This document shows, piece by piece, positions 1-7,769 of a stretch of DNA of 64,000 nucleotides. The stretch covers positions 44,466 to 108,465 of the forward strand of contig CAYYTK010000013.1 in assembly GCA_964474695.1 (NCBI GenBank), read 5' to 3'. The position numbers and the translations under genes are program-made. This DNA comes from DAOUBP01 sp964474695 (GTDB lineage Bacteria; Chloroflexota; Anaerolineae; CG2-30-64-16). Position 1 is the stretch's first letter; each line of letters starts with the position of its first letter. A model generated the notes under the pieces. The model did no database searches, had not been told where the DNA came from, and worked only from the letters and a program-made list of their open reading frames with translations.

Positions 1-748
1 TTTGCGAGGCCTCAATCTGCGCCAGGCTGCGGATCACTAGGTCGAAGCCTTTGTTGGGCACGAGCGCGCCGACGGAAACGACGCGCGGCTCTTTGTCCAG
101 CGACAGATGACGAAACCGCTCCATATCGACGCCCAGGCGGCCGACGTGGGCGAAGATGCCGTAGGTCCGATAGAGCGTCTCGCGCGAGTAGTGGGAATTG
201 ACCAGCACCTTGCCGGCCGCGAGCGCGTTCGCCCGGTCCAAACGGCGCAGGGTCCGGCGATAGAGGCCCGGGAACGGATCGACCAGGTTGCCCAGGCGCT
301 GGGCGGGCGAGAAGCGGTTGTAGGGCCGCTCCGCGGGCGGCTCATAAAGGAGGCGGGGCGGCTCCTGGCAGTAATAGACCGACGGCGTCCGCAGGAATTT
401 GAGCAGGCCGGGACTCTGGCTGTATTGGCAGTTATGCACGAAGACGACGTCATAGCCGCCCTGGTCGATCTGCGCGGCGATCCGGCGCTGCACTTTTTCC
501 AGGCGCAGCAGGTCCAGGCTGCGAATTCCCTGGTTCAGCCGGCCGAAGGGCCGCTGGGCCAGCGGCAGTGGCCGGAAGGAAAAGACATTGTGCTGAGCGC
601 AGTACGGCCGCAGATCGCAGAAGTCGTGCTCCGCGGTCGACAACGTGTAGATGTTGAGCTCATGACGCGCGGCAAGGCGCCGGGCCATCTCATGCAGAGC
701 CCGCTTGCCGCCGCCGGATGGGAGGTTATGGTAGATCGCCAGTTTCAC
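1..748 (-). CDS. Glycosyltransferase family 4 (GT-B), 3' end outside window
   Basis: This partial gene runs off the left edge of the window; 249 codons are visible. The product begins KLAIYHNLPSGGGKRALHE, the usual GT-B opening with a glycine-rich loop after the first strand. Later it has VYYCQEPPRLLYEP and VGALVPNKGFDLVIRSL, the start of the second Rossmann domain where nucleotide-sugar donors bind. It probably transfers a sugar during surface polysaccharide assembly in the cytoplasm. The chosen start is a GTG that overlaps the ATG-TGA end of the upstream acyltransferase, so the two genes are translationally coupled. GC content is high here, unlike the next four genes upstream. The specific sugar is unknown. 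Confidence 0.85.
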   Translation of the reverse strand, partial: MKLAIYHNLPSGGGKRALHEMARRLAARHELNIYTLSTAEHDFCDLRPYCAQHNVFSFRPLPLAQRPFGRLNQGIRSLDLLRLEKVQRRIAAQIDQGGYDVVFVHNCQYSQSPGLLKFLRTPSVYYCQEPPRLLYEPPAERPYNRFSPAQRLGNLVDPFPGLYRRTLRRLDRANALAAGKVLVNSHYSRETLYRTYGIFAHVGRLGVDMERFRHLSLDKEPRVVSVGALVPNKGFDLVIRSLAQIEASQ

Positions 749-1353
749 ATCTCCCCTCTCATCCCAGTAATTCGAGCTGGTGTGCCAATCGCGATCATAC
801 AAGGGGGGACTGATCTAGTAACGACTGCGCCTGCGCCAATCACTGCACCGCGGCCGATTGTCACACCGGCCAGTACCACCACCTTTGCTCCAATCCACAC
901 ATCATCTTCGACAACGATCGGCGCGTAGGCTATCCCTTGTTTCCGAATAGGAACCTCCTTGTCTGCGAAGATATGATTCTCGGAGTGAAAATGGACGGCC
1001 TGGCCGATTAGTACGTCATTTCCGATGGTAAGGCCCCCACCAGCTCCGAGCACCCCATTACATCCAATGTAACTGTGGGATCCGATATAGCAATACCCGT
1101 TCACTCCGCAGTGCAGCCACAGATTGTGATCTATGCTTGTGTGTTGGCGGATCCTCACCCCCTGTGGCCGACAATAGATACGGCTCGGTCCGAGAATTGT
1201 CACATCATCCTCGACTTGCAAGAACTGAGGGTTCTCCACCATGACTTGTGCGCCGAGCCCGAAACGTTTCCCTGTGACCGCGCCCCGCATCAAACACAAA
1301 CGGCCACGCATTAATTGAAGATGCCGTTCGAACCTAAGGCCTAAGTCGTGCAT
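745..1353 (-). CDS. Hexapeptide-repeat (left-handed beta-helix) acyltransferase
   Basis: This 202-residue protein has repeated [LIV]-G-x4 hexads, for example YIGSHSYIGCNGVLGAG and WIGAKVVVLAGVTIGRGAVI, ending in the conserved GTPARI tail. Such trimeric enzymes O- or N-acetylate sugars using acetyl-CoA (WcaF/LacA/CysE-like families). A histidine in AVHFHSENHIF fits the catalytic position. The gene overlaps its neighbours by a few bases on both sides, so it is part of the glycan operon. It probably acetylates the polysaccharide made by the neighbouring glycosyltransferases. GC is lower than in the gene downstream. The acceptor sugar cannot be told from sequence. Confidence 0.85.
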   Translation of the reverse strand: MHDLGLRFERHLQLMRGRLCLMRGAVTGKRFGLGAQVMVENPQFLQVEDDVTILGPSRIYCRPQGVRIRQHTSIDHNLWLHCGVNGYCYIGSHSYIGCNGVLGAGGGLTIGNDVLIGQAVHFHSENHIFADKEVPIRKQGIAYAPIVVEDDVWIGAKVVVLAGVTIGRGAVIGAGAVVTRSVPPCMIAIGTPARITGMRGEM

Positions 1354-2417
1354 AACGAATCCCTCTGAGCTAGCGTGATAGGGTCAATCGTCAACATATA
1401 CTCTGTGCGTCGGAATCTGCGCCATAGGGCGACCAGTGATTTTTGGTGAGCGCCGGGGAGCTGAGCAACCAGGAAAAGGATGCGATAGCGTATACTAGAT
1501 GGTGCATGGCGTAGCGCTGTTTTGAGATAATGTCGCGACCACCCTGTTGTTTCTCCGTACTCCATTAGCTGAACCCCCATCTGGTAGAAAACATCAGCTT
1601 GGAGATTCTTGGGAAGGCACAGAAAAGAAGGATGAGCTAGTACCTCTGCCTGTAGTCCGGGGTCACATGAAGCTTCGCCCGCAACTAGGTTTAGAAAGAA
1701 TCGATATCGTGTTTCGTCGGGTAGAGCATCGAACCAGTGCCTCGAAGCCCAGCCAACCTTGCTTCGGAAACGCTCTGTTGACTTTGGGACAGATTTGTTG
1801 GAGGCGTGAAACCTGTAGCAGCAGGTGTGTTCTGGCAAATAGGCAAAGCGCACGCCTCGTTCCTTCAAGTCAAGCCAGAGCTCCAGATCCTCTGCTCCTG
1901 AAGTCACAGCAAAAGGTTGGGGTAATAAATCCAAGGCGCTGCGGCGAATCAGCGCCGAATGAATGCCAATTACTGATACCTCCCTTGTGAAGTAGTCCAG
2001 ATCATCCTGGAACGGCGTTCTGCGATAGTAGCTGAGCTCCCCTGTAGCTTGACCTGATAAGTTAACAACATAGCCATCACTATGAACAACGCCAATGTCG
2101 GGATTATCGACTAAGTGAGTCTGTAGAGTGGTGAGCGCAGAAGGAAGAAGGTAGTCGTCAGAGTCAAGAAAGAGAATGAACTCGCCCCTAGAATGGGCAA
2201 AGCCATTGTTGCGCGCTGCGCTGACACCTTGATTGGTCTGCTGCAAATAGTGGATCTCTGATGGGTCCCATCGATTCATCAACTGCTCTGTGTCGTCAGT
2301 CGATCCATCGTCCACCACTATGATCTCGGTCGCAGCGTCCTGTGCAAGAACACTTTCGATGGCCTGGGACAGAAACCCAGCGCGATTGTGGGTCGGAATA
2401 ATGACACTGATCAACAT
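1341..2417 (-). CDS. Glycosyltransferase family 2
   Basis: The product (358 residues) starts LISVIIPTHNRAGFLSQAI, the GT-A nucleotide-binding start. It then shows EIIVVDDGSTDDTEQL (first acidic motif), NQGVSAARNNGF and LFLDSDDYLLP, the DxD-type metal and sugar-nucleotide site. GT2 enzymes are inverting transferases using UDP- or GDP-sugars. The ATG at 2417 is preferred over an upstream GTG at 2435 because it opens directly on the catalytic strand and follows the preceding stop by a few bases. The C-terminal third (about residues 230-358) is helical with no recognised domain. It lies in the lower-GC cassette and probably builds the exported glycan. Confidence 0.87.
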   Translation of the reverse strand: MLISVIIPTHNRAGFLSQAIESVLAQDAATEIIVVDDGSTDDTEQLMNRWDPSEIHYLQQTNQGVSAARNNGFAHSRGEFILFLDSDDYLLPSALTTLQTHLVDNPDIGVVHSDGYVVNLSGQATGELSYYRRTPFQDDLDYFTREVSVIGIHSALIRRSALDLLPQPFAVTSGAEDLELWLDLKERGVRFAYLPEHTCCYRFHASNKSVPKSTERFRSKVGWASRHWFDALPDETRYRFFLNLVAGEASCDPGLQAEVLAHPSFLCLPKNLQADVFYQMGVQLMEYGETTGWSRHYLKTALRHAPSSIRYRILFLVAQLPGAHQKSLVALWRRFRRTEYMLTIDPITLAQRDSLCTT

Positions 2418-2427
2418 AGGTAGAATC

Positions 2428-3435
2428 CTAGGCACGAAACCCTAGCGATGCGTCCTGTATCACTCTGTCAACGGCGTTGATGCAGGACCGGAGGTCGAAG
2501 TTGGTCTCTGCAAGATTCCGTAGAGCCAATCTCCTTTGGTCTTTGTCTTGGGGAGAGAGGTCAGCGTACGCAATCAGCTTTTCGACCAGGTCTGCTTCGG
2601 ATAAAAAAAGATTGGGCGAGGGCAAGGCTTCTTCTGCCCCACCCCACTGATGGCTAAGGCAATAACATCCGCAGGCCATCGCTTCAAGCAAAGCCACTTG
2701 TAGACCTTCCCAGTAGCTATTCGAAATAAAGACATCCATAGAGGGCAGCCAATTCCATACGTCGGGGCGAGGATCGTATAGAAAGACCGCGTCGCTCAGA
2801 TCGAGCTTCTCGATGAGCTCGTGAATGGCTAATGGATACAGTGCATCTTCGCCCTCTGTATGATAGTTAGCGGCGCCCAACAGATGCAGAGTGTATGGAT
2901 AACCCATCTGTCGCAGGGTATGTAGTGCAATGATTACCTCGTAGACGCGCTTGATCGGCACAAGCCGGCAGACCATGCATAGGCGATATGCAAAAGATGC
3001 AACTTGAGGTCGAAAGACCTCAAGATCGACGCCGTAGGGTATAACAACGACCCGCGTTTGTGGTTTTGCTGATTGCTGGAATCTTTGCTCTTGTTTGTTG
3101 CTCACCACGATAGCAGTGTGTACTTTGCGCCATTGCACTTGGCGCGCAATTGTCAACTCGCCAGAGTGCAAGCGCGTGACAATGGGCTGTAGCACTGGTC
3201 CTTTTGTGGCTTCAACAAGTAGATTTGAAGCCCACTCAAAGAATGTGACATCGTTGTGGGCGATGAATTGCTGCATCTGCCTCCCCAATAGCCATTTATT
3301 CACGCGCTGGCCGACCAGAGGCAACCGAACAAAGTGCGGTTGAAATCGTTGGCAGATGTACCTTTTATGCCAGTCCAACTCAAGCGGCCGCACAAAGTGA
3401 TCAATACCTCCTACGACTATACCAAGGCGTTTCAT
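2428..3435 (-). CDS. Glycosyltransferase family 4 (GT-B)
   Basis: The protein has 335 residues. The C-terminal donor domain is clear: VVVIPYGVDLEVFRP, then CRLVPIKRVYEVIIAL, VFLYDPRPDVWNWLPSMDVFIS and EGLQVALLEAMACGCYCLSHQWGG. The last matches the E-x7-E retaining GT4 motif. The N-terminal acceptor domain is short and opens GIVVGGIDHFVRPLE. The start overlaps the preceding gene in an ATGA junction, which points to coupled translation. It sits in the lower-GC block with the GT2 and acyltransferase genes, so it was probably acquired with them. Its sugar and acceptor are unknown. Confidence 0.86.
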   Translation of the reverse strand: MKRLGIVVGGIDHFVRPLELDWHKRYICQRFQPHFVRLPLVGQRVNKWLLGRQMQQFIAHNDVTFFEWASNLLVEATKGPVLQPIVTRLHSGELTIARQVQWRKVHTAIVVSNKQEQRFQQSAKPQTRVVVIPYGVDLEVFRPQVASFAYRLCMVCRLVPIKRVYEVIIALHTLRQMGYPYTLHLLGAANYHTEGEDALYPLAIHELIEKLDLSDAVFLYDPRPDVWNWLPSMDVFISNSYWEGLQVALLEAMACGCYCLSHQWGGAEEALPSPNLFLSEADLVEKLIAYADLSPQDKDQRRLALRNLAETNFDLRSCINAVDRVIQDASLGFRA

Positions 3436-4892
3436 CCTGCTCTCCCGGTTCTGCGCCGAGTTATCTCGATGATGACAATAACGAGCACAAATGCAAAAGT
3501 GATGCCCAACGACACTTCAAGAATCGTAGCCTGCGTCGCTTCTGGTCGGATTGATCGTTCAGTGATTGTAGCGGGAGTGGGTGTCAGACTGAGCTGCGCG
3601 ACCGATTGACCAGCTTGCTCTACCTGCACGATTGGAGGAGTGAAGGTCGGTGTGAGCGTTGGCAATGGTCCAGGTTCAATGCTGGGAGTAGGTGCCCCAG
3701 TGTCCTTGAAGCTGTAGCGAATCTCGTTGTGAGTCAGGTCAAGCCAGACAAGGTGGAGAAGGTGGCCTTCGCTGATCGCAATATCCAAACCCTGCTCATT
3801 ATTCGGACTCGCAGGGATGACTTGTTGCACTGGCGCCCATCTAGCACCTTCCCATACGCTGTACCAAGTCGATTCATCGTCGTTTTGTGCACCACTCATG
3901 GCGAGGTGTAATTGGTTACCGCTATCGAGGGCGAATTGCGGGGTGCCCAACAAGAGCCCGTGAATATCATCGGCCAGCGTTTGAACAGGTTGCCAGGTGT
4001 TACCATTGTCGGCCGACCAACTGGCATAGCGTCCAAAGTCAAGGCCCGTACTGAACCACGCAACGTGTAGTTGACCATTGGCAAAGAACAACGAGGGGGC
4101 GCCTTGCGAGGATGCGGCAAGTTGTTTAGGGAACATCCACGACTGTCCACCATCATCGGAATAGCTGTACATTACTCCTGCAGGCGGCCATCCATCGGGC
4201 AGTTGGTCTTGCTCCCATGCCACATGGATGCGAGATGAGGCGACAGCGATTGCGGCGCGATTGTTAGTGAGGTCGGTGCCTAATGGTTGAGAGATGGTAG
4301 TGGGAATGGACCAGTTGCCTATGCTCAGCCATTTGGAAACATAGCGTAACTCATAGGGAGCATTCAGACTTACATAAACCACATGAATGTTGTGCTGAGG
4401 ATCAACCGCCAGGTCCGCGCCGATTGTATGTTCAGCGATTGCAGTCGGTTGGCTCCATGCTTGCGGCAGATAGGCTTCAGCAGCATATGCCGTGCTGTAG
4501 TAAAGAGAAGCCCCATTCGACCAGATGATGTGAAAATAATCGCTGTCGTCCAGGACAACTTTCAATGCCTGATTAGAACTAGCTCGGTCGTTTCCTATCA
4601 GAATATCGCGTGGCTCAAACCATTGTTTTCCATCGTAGAATGTGTAAAAGATCGCGCTGTTCTTGATAGGATGTATCACTGCCCAGAAAACATGCAGTCC
4701 ATTTGCAGAATCTGCAACAATAGACGGATACCAGAGGGGAATCGGATCGGTCGATTGGACGGGCATTGCTTGGTAGAGAGTCTGAGCAGGTGACCATGTT
4801 CCACTCTGTGCATCTGCAATGAAAGGTCGGCCGACGCCAACGATGAGGCTGACCACAAAGACAGCCCAAAACCGCCTTGCACTCTGTGACAT
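3432..4892 (-). CDS. Membrane-anchored sialidase-like (BNR/Asp-box) beta-propeller protein
   Basis: A hydrophobic signal sequence follows SQSARR at the N-terminus, and a helix (LGITFAFVLVIVIIEI) with RRR at the C-terminus would anchor the protein with its bulk outside. In between are Asp-boxes (SDDGGQSWMF and SADNGNTWQPV) and repeated HVVYV/HVAWE blades typical of six-bladed sialidase-type propellers. A proline/threonine linker (about residues 405-450) precedes the anchor. I do not see the full arginine triad of active sialidases, so binding is as likely as hydrolysis. ATG 4892 overlaps the wzt stop as TGATG; an alternative start lies at 4910. Its place between the exporter ATPase and glycosyltransferases suggests a role with the exported glycan. 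Confidence 0.72.
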   Translation of the reverse strand: MSQSARRFWAVFVVSLIVGVGRPFIADAQSGTWSPAQTLYQAMPVQSTDPIPLWYPSIVADSANGLHVFWAVIHPIKNSAIFYTFYDGKQWFEPRDILIGNDRASSNQALKVVLDDSDYFHIIWSNGASLYYSTAYAAEAYLPQAWSQPTAIAEHTIGADLAVDPQHNIHVVYVSLNAPYELRYVSKWLSIGNWSIPTTISQPLGTDLTNNRAAIAVASSRIHVAWEQDQLPDGWPPAGVMYSYSDDGGQSWMFPKQLAASSQGAPSLFFANGQLHVAWFSTGLDFGRYASWSADNGNTWQPVQTLADDIHGLLLGTPQFALDSGNQLHLAMSGAQNDDESTWYSVWEGARWAPVQQVIPASPNNEQGLDIAISEGHLLHLVWLDLTHNEIRYSFKDTGAPTPSIEPGPLPTLTPTFTPPIVQVEQAGQSVAQLSLTPTPATITERSIRPEATQATILEVSLGITFAFVLVIVIIEITRRRTGRAG

Positions 4893-6148
4893 CAATTTAT
4901 TGTGCTCCATTCTGCGCTTTGGTAGAAGATGCCGTGTTCTGGAAGAGGAGCATGACCTGTGCCAAAGACATCTGCAGATTGTACTTCGAACTTCACTGCT
5001 TGATCAATCCAATCCAGGTCATGATTGCCGTCTGAAACGATAAGTGTGATGTAATACAATCCAGTAAGCATGTGGAGGGCAGGAATCGTACAGGAGACGG
5101 CCTTTCTGCCTATTGAGCCGGAAATCAGGCCAGGGCATTGCAGTGCAGTTGTGAACGCCGTGATCAGTTGTCCGTATTGATTCTCAATCGCCAAACGCAG
5201 GTTAGGATTTGCGATTGGCGATGTAAACCACATGAATACTGTGACTTGCAGCGCTTCACCCATGGTGAAGCGGGTTGAGACTCCTTCACGCTTAAGGAGT
5301 TGGATGCTCTGCAGCAATGGTTGCGAGCCATTACGTCGGCGAGGGTGATCTGTGAGTGATGCTTCTCCAGCTTTGGCATGAGAACCGAGCAGCCTGCCGT
5401 AGTGTGTGACCATGTTGGCTGTCGGACCCTTGCTAACCAGCACGCCATCGGCAAGCAGAACCGTCTGATGACACAGATGCTGAACGGATGGAATGTTATG
5501 GCTGACAAATAGTATTGTGCGTCCTTGTTGGGCAATGTCTCCCATTTTCCCCAGGCACTTAGTTTGAAACGCTGCATCCCCGACCGCCAGCACCTCATCC
5601 ACTAGCAGGATCTCCGGCTCCAGGTGCGCGGCCACCGCGAACGCCAGCCGCACGTACATGCCGCTGGAGTAACGCTTCACCGGCGTGTCCAGGAAGCGAT
5701 CGATCTCGGCGAACGCCACGATCTCGTCGAACTTGGCCTCGATCTCGGTCCGGCGCATCCCCAGGATCGCGCCGTTCAGGTAGATGTTCTCGCGGCCGGT
5801 CAGCTCGGGGTGGAAGCCGGTGCCCACTTCCAGCAGGCTCCCCACCCGGCCGTGGATCTCCGCCCGGCCCGTGGTCGGCTCGGTGATGCGGGAGAGGATC
5901 TTCAGCAGCGTCGACTTCCCCGCCCCGTTGCGACCGATCACGCCGACAACCTCTCCGCGCTTGACCTCGAACGAGACGTCGCGCAGTGCCCAGAGGTCGG
6001 TGGCGTCGGTAGATTGGTCACCGGTAGATCGGTGACGGCGGCGCAGACTGGCAACGAGCGCATCCCGCAGGGTGTCATGCCGTTCTTGCGCGCGGCCGAT
6101 ATGGTAAAGCTTGCTTAGATTCTCGACGCGAATGGCGATGTCAGACAT
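4892..6148 (-). CDS. wzt: ABC exporter ATPase of polysaccharide export, Wzt/TagH type
   Basis: This 418-residue ATPase powers export of a lipid-linked polysaccharide through the Wzm permease. Residues 1-240 hold Walker A (GRNGAGKSTLLKIL), the signature YSSGMYVRLAFAVA, Walker B EILLVDEVLAVGD and the H-loop LFVSHN. The region after about residue 260 is a Wzt-type C-terminal beta-sandwich, which in known systems recognises the terminal modification of the glycan. GC content drops sharply close to position 5580: the ATPase half is high-GC and the C-terminal domain is lower-GC like the glycosyltransferases downstream. That suggests domain exchange. It lies 14 bp after wzm in the same operon. Confidence 0.92.
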   Translation of the reverse strand: MSDIAIRVENLSKLYHIGRAQERHDTLRDALVASLRRRHRSTGDQSTDATDLWALRDVSFEVKRGEVVGVIGRNGAGKSTLLKILSRITEPTTGRAEIHGRVGSLLEVGTGFHPELTGRENIYLNGAILGMRRTEIEAKFDEIVAFAEIDRFLDTPVKRYSSGMYVRLAFAVAAHLEPEILLVDEVLAVGDAAFQTKCLGKMGDIAQQGRTILFVSHNIPSVQHLCHQTVLLADGVLVSKGPTANMVTHYGRLLGSHAKAGEASLTDHPRRRNGSQPLLQSIQLLKREGVSTRFTMGEALQVTVFMWFTSPIANPNLRLAIENQYGQLITAFTTALQCPGLISGSIGRKAVSCTIPALHMLTGLYYITLIVSDGNHDLDWIDQAVKFEVQSADVFGTGHAPLPEHGIFYQSAEWSTIN

Positions 6149-6162
6149 AGTCGGTTATCATA

Positions 6163-7014
6163 TCATATCACATCCGCGAACGTCTTCTCCGTATTGCGGA
6201 AGAACACGATCCCCGTGGCCAGCACGACAGCGCTGATCGCGGCCGAGGCCGCGACCAGCGGGCCGGGCGCGGCGAACTCGGCCGACGCGCCGCTCAGCAG
6301 CGCCCAGCGGAACCCTTCGACGACGCCGGTCATGGGATTCAGCGCCATCAGCCAGCGGAAACGTTCGGGGATCAGCGTCGTGCCGAAGACGACTGGTGTG
6401 GCGTACATCCAGATTTGCAGCAGGAACGGGATCAGGTAGTTCACGTCCCGGTACTTCACGTTCAGCGCGGCCAGCCACAGCCCGAACCCGAGCGCGGTGA
6501 CGATAGCCAGCAGCAGGAACGCGGGCAGCCACAGCACGTTGAGCGTCAGCGGCGTCCGGTAGACGATCAACAGGATCACCAGCACCGCGAACCCGATCGC
6601 GAAATCCACCAGCGTCGAGATCACCCCCGACAGCGGGATGATCAGCCGCGGGAAATACACCTTGGTGATCAGGTTCGCGCTGTTGACTAAGCTCGTGCCC
6701 ACCCGGGTCATGCTGCCGGAGAAATACTGCCACGGGACCAGCGCGGCCAGCGCAAACAGCGCGTATGGCGCGCCGTTCGACGGCACCTTCAGCAGCCCGC
6801 CGAACAGCAGCGTGAAGACCACCGTGCTCAACAGCGGCTGCAGCACGATCCACGCCACCCCCAGCGCGGTCTGCTTGTAACGCACCTTGATGTCGCGCCA
6901 CGCCAGGAAGAAGAGCAGCTCGCGATACTGCCACACCGCGCGAAGCTGGAGCGCTGCCAGCCCGCGGGTGGGTTGGATCACGGTCACAGGTTGTGTTGCA
7001 GGTTGTAGGTCCAT
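6163..7014 (-). CDS. wzm: ABC exporter permease of polysaccharide export, Wzm/TagG type
   Basis: This 283-residue inner-membrane protein of the ABC-2 family has a cytoplasmic interfacial helix with the conserved FLAWRDIKVRYKQTALGVAW. About six membrane helices follow, including TVVFTLLFGGLL, GVISTLVDFAIGFAVLVILL and FLLLAIVTALGFGLWLAAL. The motif VKYRDVNYLIPFLLQIWMYA is typical of Wzm/TagG permeases. It pairs with the Wzt ATPase encoded just downstream. Its start lies only five bases after the stop of a toxin gene, so it may be transcribed from the toxin-antitoxin promoter at about 7.6 kb. GC content is high. Confidence 0.93.
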   Translation of the reverse strand: MDLQPATQPVTVIQPTRGLAALQLRAVWQYRELLFFLAWRDIKVRYKQTALGVAWIVLQPLLSTVVFTLLFGGLLKVPSNGAPYALFALAALVPWQYFSGSMTRVGTSLVNSANLITKVYFPRLIIPLSGVISTLVDFAIGFAVLVILLIVYRTPLTLNVLWLPAFLLLAIVTALGFGLWLAALNVKYRDVNYLIPFLLQIWMYATPVVFGTTLIPERFRWLMALNPMTGVVEGFRWALLSGASAEFAAPGPLVAASAAISAVVLATGIVFFRNTEKTFADVI

Positions 7015-7019
7015 GAGAT

Positions 7020-7304
7020 CTAGTAGACCTCATCATGGGAACCGATGTCGATGAGGACGATGGCTTCTTCGCCATCGGCGGGGTCAGCTTCGAAGGTAAA
7101 AACGACCCGGCAATCGTACTCGACCCAGCACGCCCAGAGGCCGACGAGTTGCCCGCGTAGCTTGTGGGTCTTGAGGGTAGGTTCAAAGGGATCTGTCGCA
7201 AGTGCGGCAAGTACTTCGAGGATGCGTTCTTGCAGGACTGGATCTTGACGAGTCTGTCGCCGGAATGCGCGTTTGAAGCTCGTGTCCCAAACAAGTTTTC
7301 TCAT
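7020..7304 (-). CDS. RelE/YafQ-family mRNA interferase toxin
   Basis: The 94-residue protein opens RKLVWDTSFKRAFRR and carries THKLRGQLVGLWACWVEYDCRV, the core of the RelE/ParE fold. It ends IGSHDEVY, a tail common to YafQ/RelE-type toxins. Such toxins cleave mRNA at the ribosome and are neutralised by a co-encoded antitoxin. The start codon overlaps the antitoxin stop (ATGA at 7301-7304). It sits immediately upstream of wzm, which is unusual. A degenerate module that only keeps the export genes transcribed cannot be excluded, but the frame is intact. Confidence 0.82.
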   Translation of the reverse strand: MRKLVWDTSFKRAFRRQTRQDPVLQERILEVLAALATDPFEPTLKTHKLRGQLVGLWACWVEYDCRVVFTFEADPADGEEAIVLIDIGSHDEVY

Positions 7305-7528
7305 TCATCCGCCAGCAGGTCGCATCGCAGATCGTCAACTGTGCCGTAGCTCGCCCGTCCCTCGCGAAACGCTTGCAGTGTGTTTCTGGCATGGGCAGCA
7401 ATCTCATCGCGACGTCGCGCAATCTGTCGCTGTCGCACAATCTCCATCACGGCTTCCTGATCGGCCAGCGACAGTTGGTCAACAGCGTCCAACGCACGTT
7501 CAAAGGGGGTGCTCAAGATTGCTTCCAT
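7301..7528 (-). CDS. Antitoxin of the adjacent RelE-type toxin
   Basis: This 75-residue acidic and helical protein (LSTPFERALDAVDQLSLADQ at the start, TVDDLRCDLLADE at the end) lies directly before the toxin with a 4-bp overlap. Its central basic helix (RQRQIARRRDEIAAHA) resembles small antitoxins that accompany RelE/StbE toxins in Chloroflexota and Cyanobacteria. Recognition rests mainly on context, size and overlap, since no DNA-binding motif is obvious. It has its own promoter about 60 bp upstream. It probably binds and blocks the toxin and may repress the promoter. Confidence 0.7.
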   Translation of the reverse strand: MEAILSTPFERALDAVDQLSLADQEAVMEIVRQRQIARRRDEIAAHARNTLQAFREGRASYGTVDDLRCDLLADE

Positions 7529-7580
7529 CTCTGTACCGGCTCTCTTTCTCAGTCCTTATCACTTAACCAACGATGGCCAT

Positions 7581-7609
7581 ATTGTACCGCTCGCGTACCG
7601 GGTCGTCAA
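7581..7609 (-). promoter_or_regulatory. Promoter of the toxin-antitoxin module
   Basis: On the minus strand TTGACG (7604-7609) and TACAAT (7581-7586) are separated by 17 bases, a near-consensus sigma-70 promoter. The antitoxin start codon is about 50 bases downstream. Because the genes downstream are packed closely, transcripts could continue into wzm and wzt. Confidence 0.65.
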
Positions 7610-7769
7610 GCGCCGTCTGATACGATGCCAGCATCCACATTCGTCATTCCCCTCGGGACCGTTCGCATCTGAGGATGCTCACTCCTCTTGCCCCACGCAA
7701 CGACCCGCAGGTCGCCGCAATATTGTAGTACGCAATACGCAGTACGCCCCCGCCCCGCAGGTCGCCGCA
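7610..7769. repeat. Intergenic stretch with a duplicated 16-17 bp motif
   Basis: The motif CCCGCAGGTCGCCGCA occurs near 7699 and again near 7755. Between the copies is a short run of TACGCA-like repeats. No open frame or RNA gene is visible. The second copy touches the 3' end of the aminotransferase gene. Confidence 0.45.

Noticed and set aside
107..928. Long plus-strand open frame opposite the first glycosyltransferase
   Set aside because: It is antisense to a clear GT4 and acyltransferase and has no recognisable domain; high GC makes such frames common.
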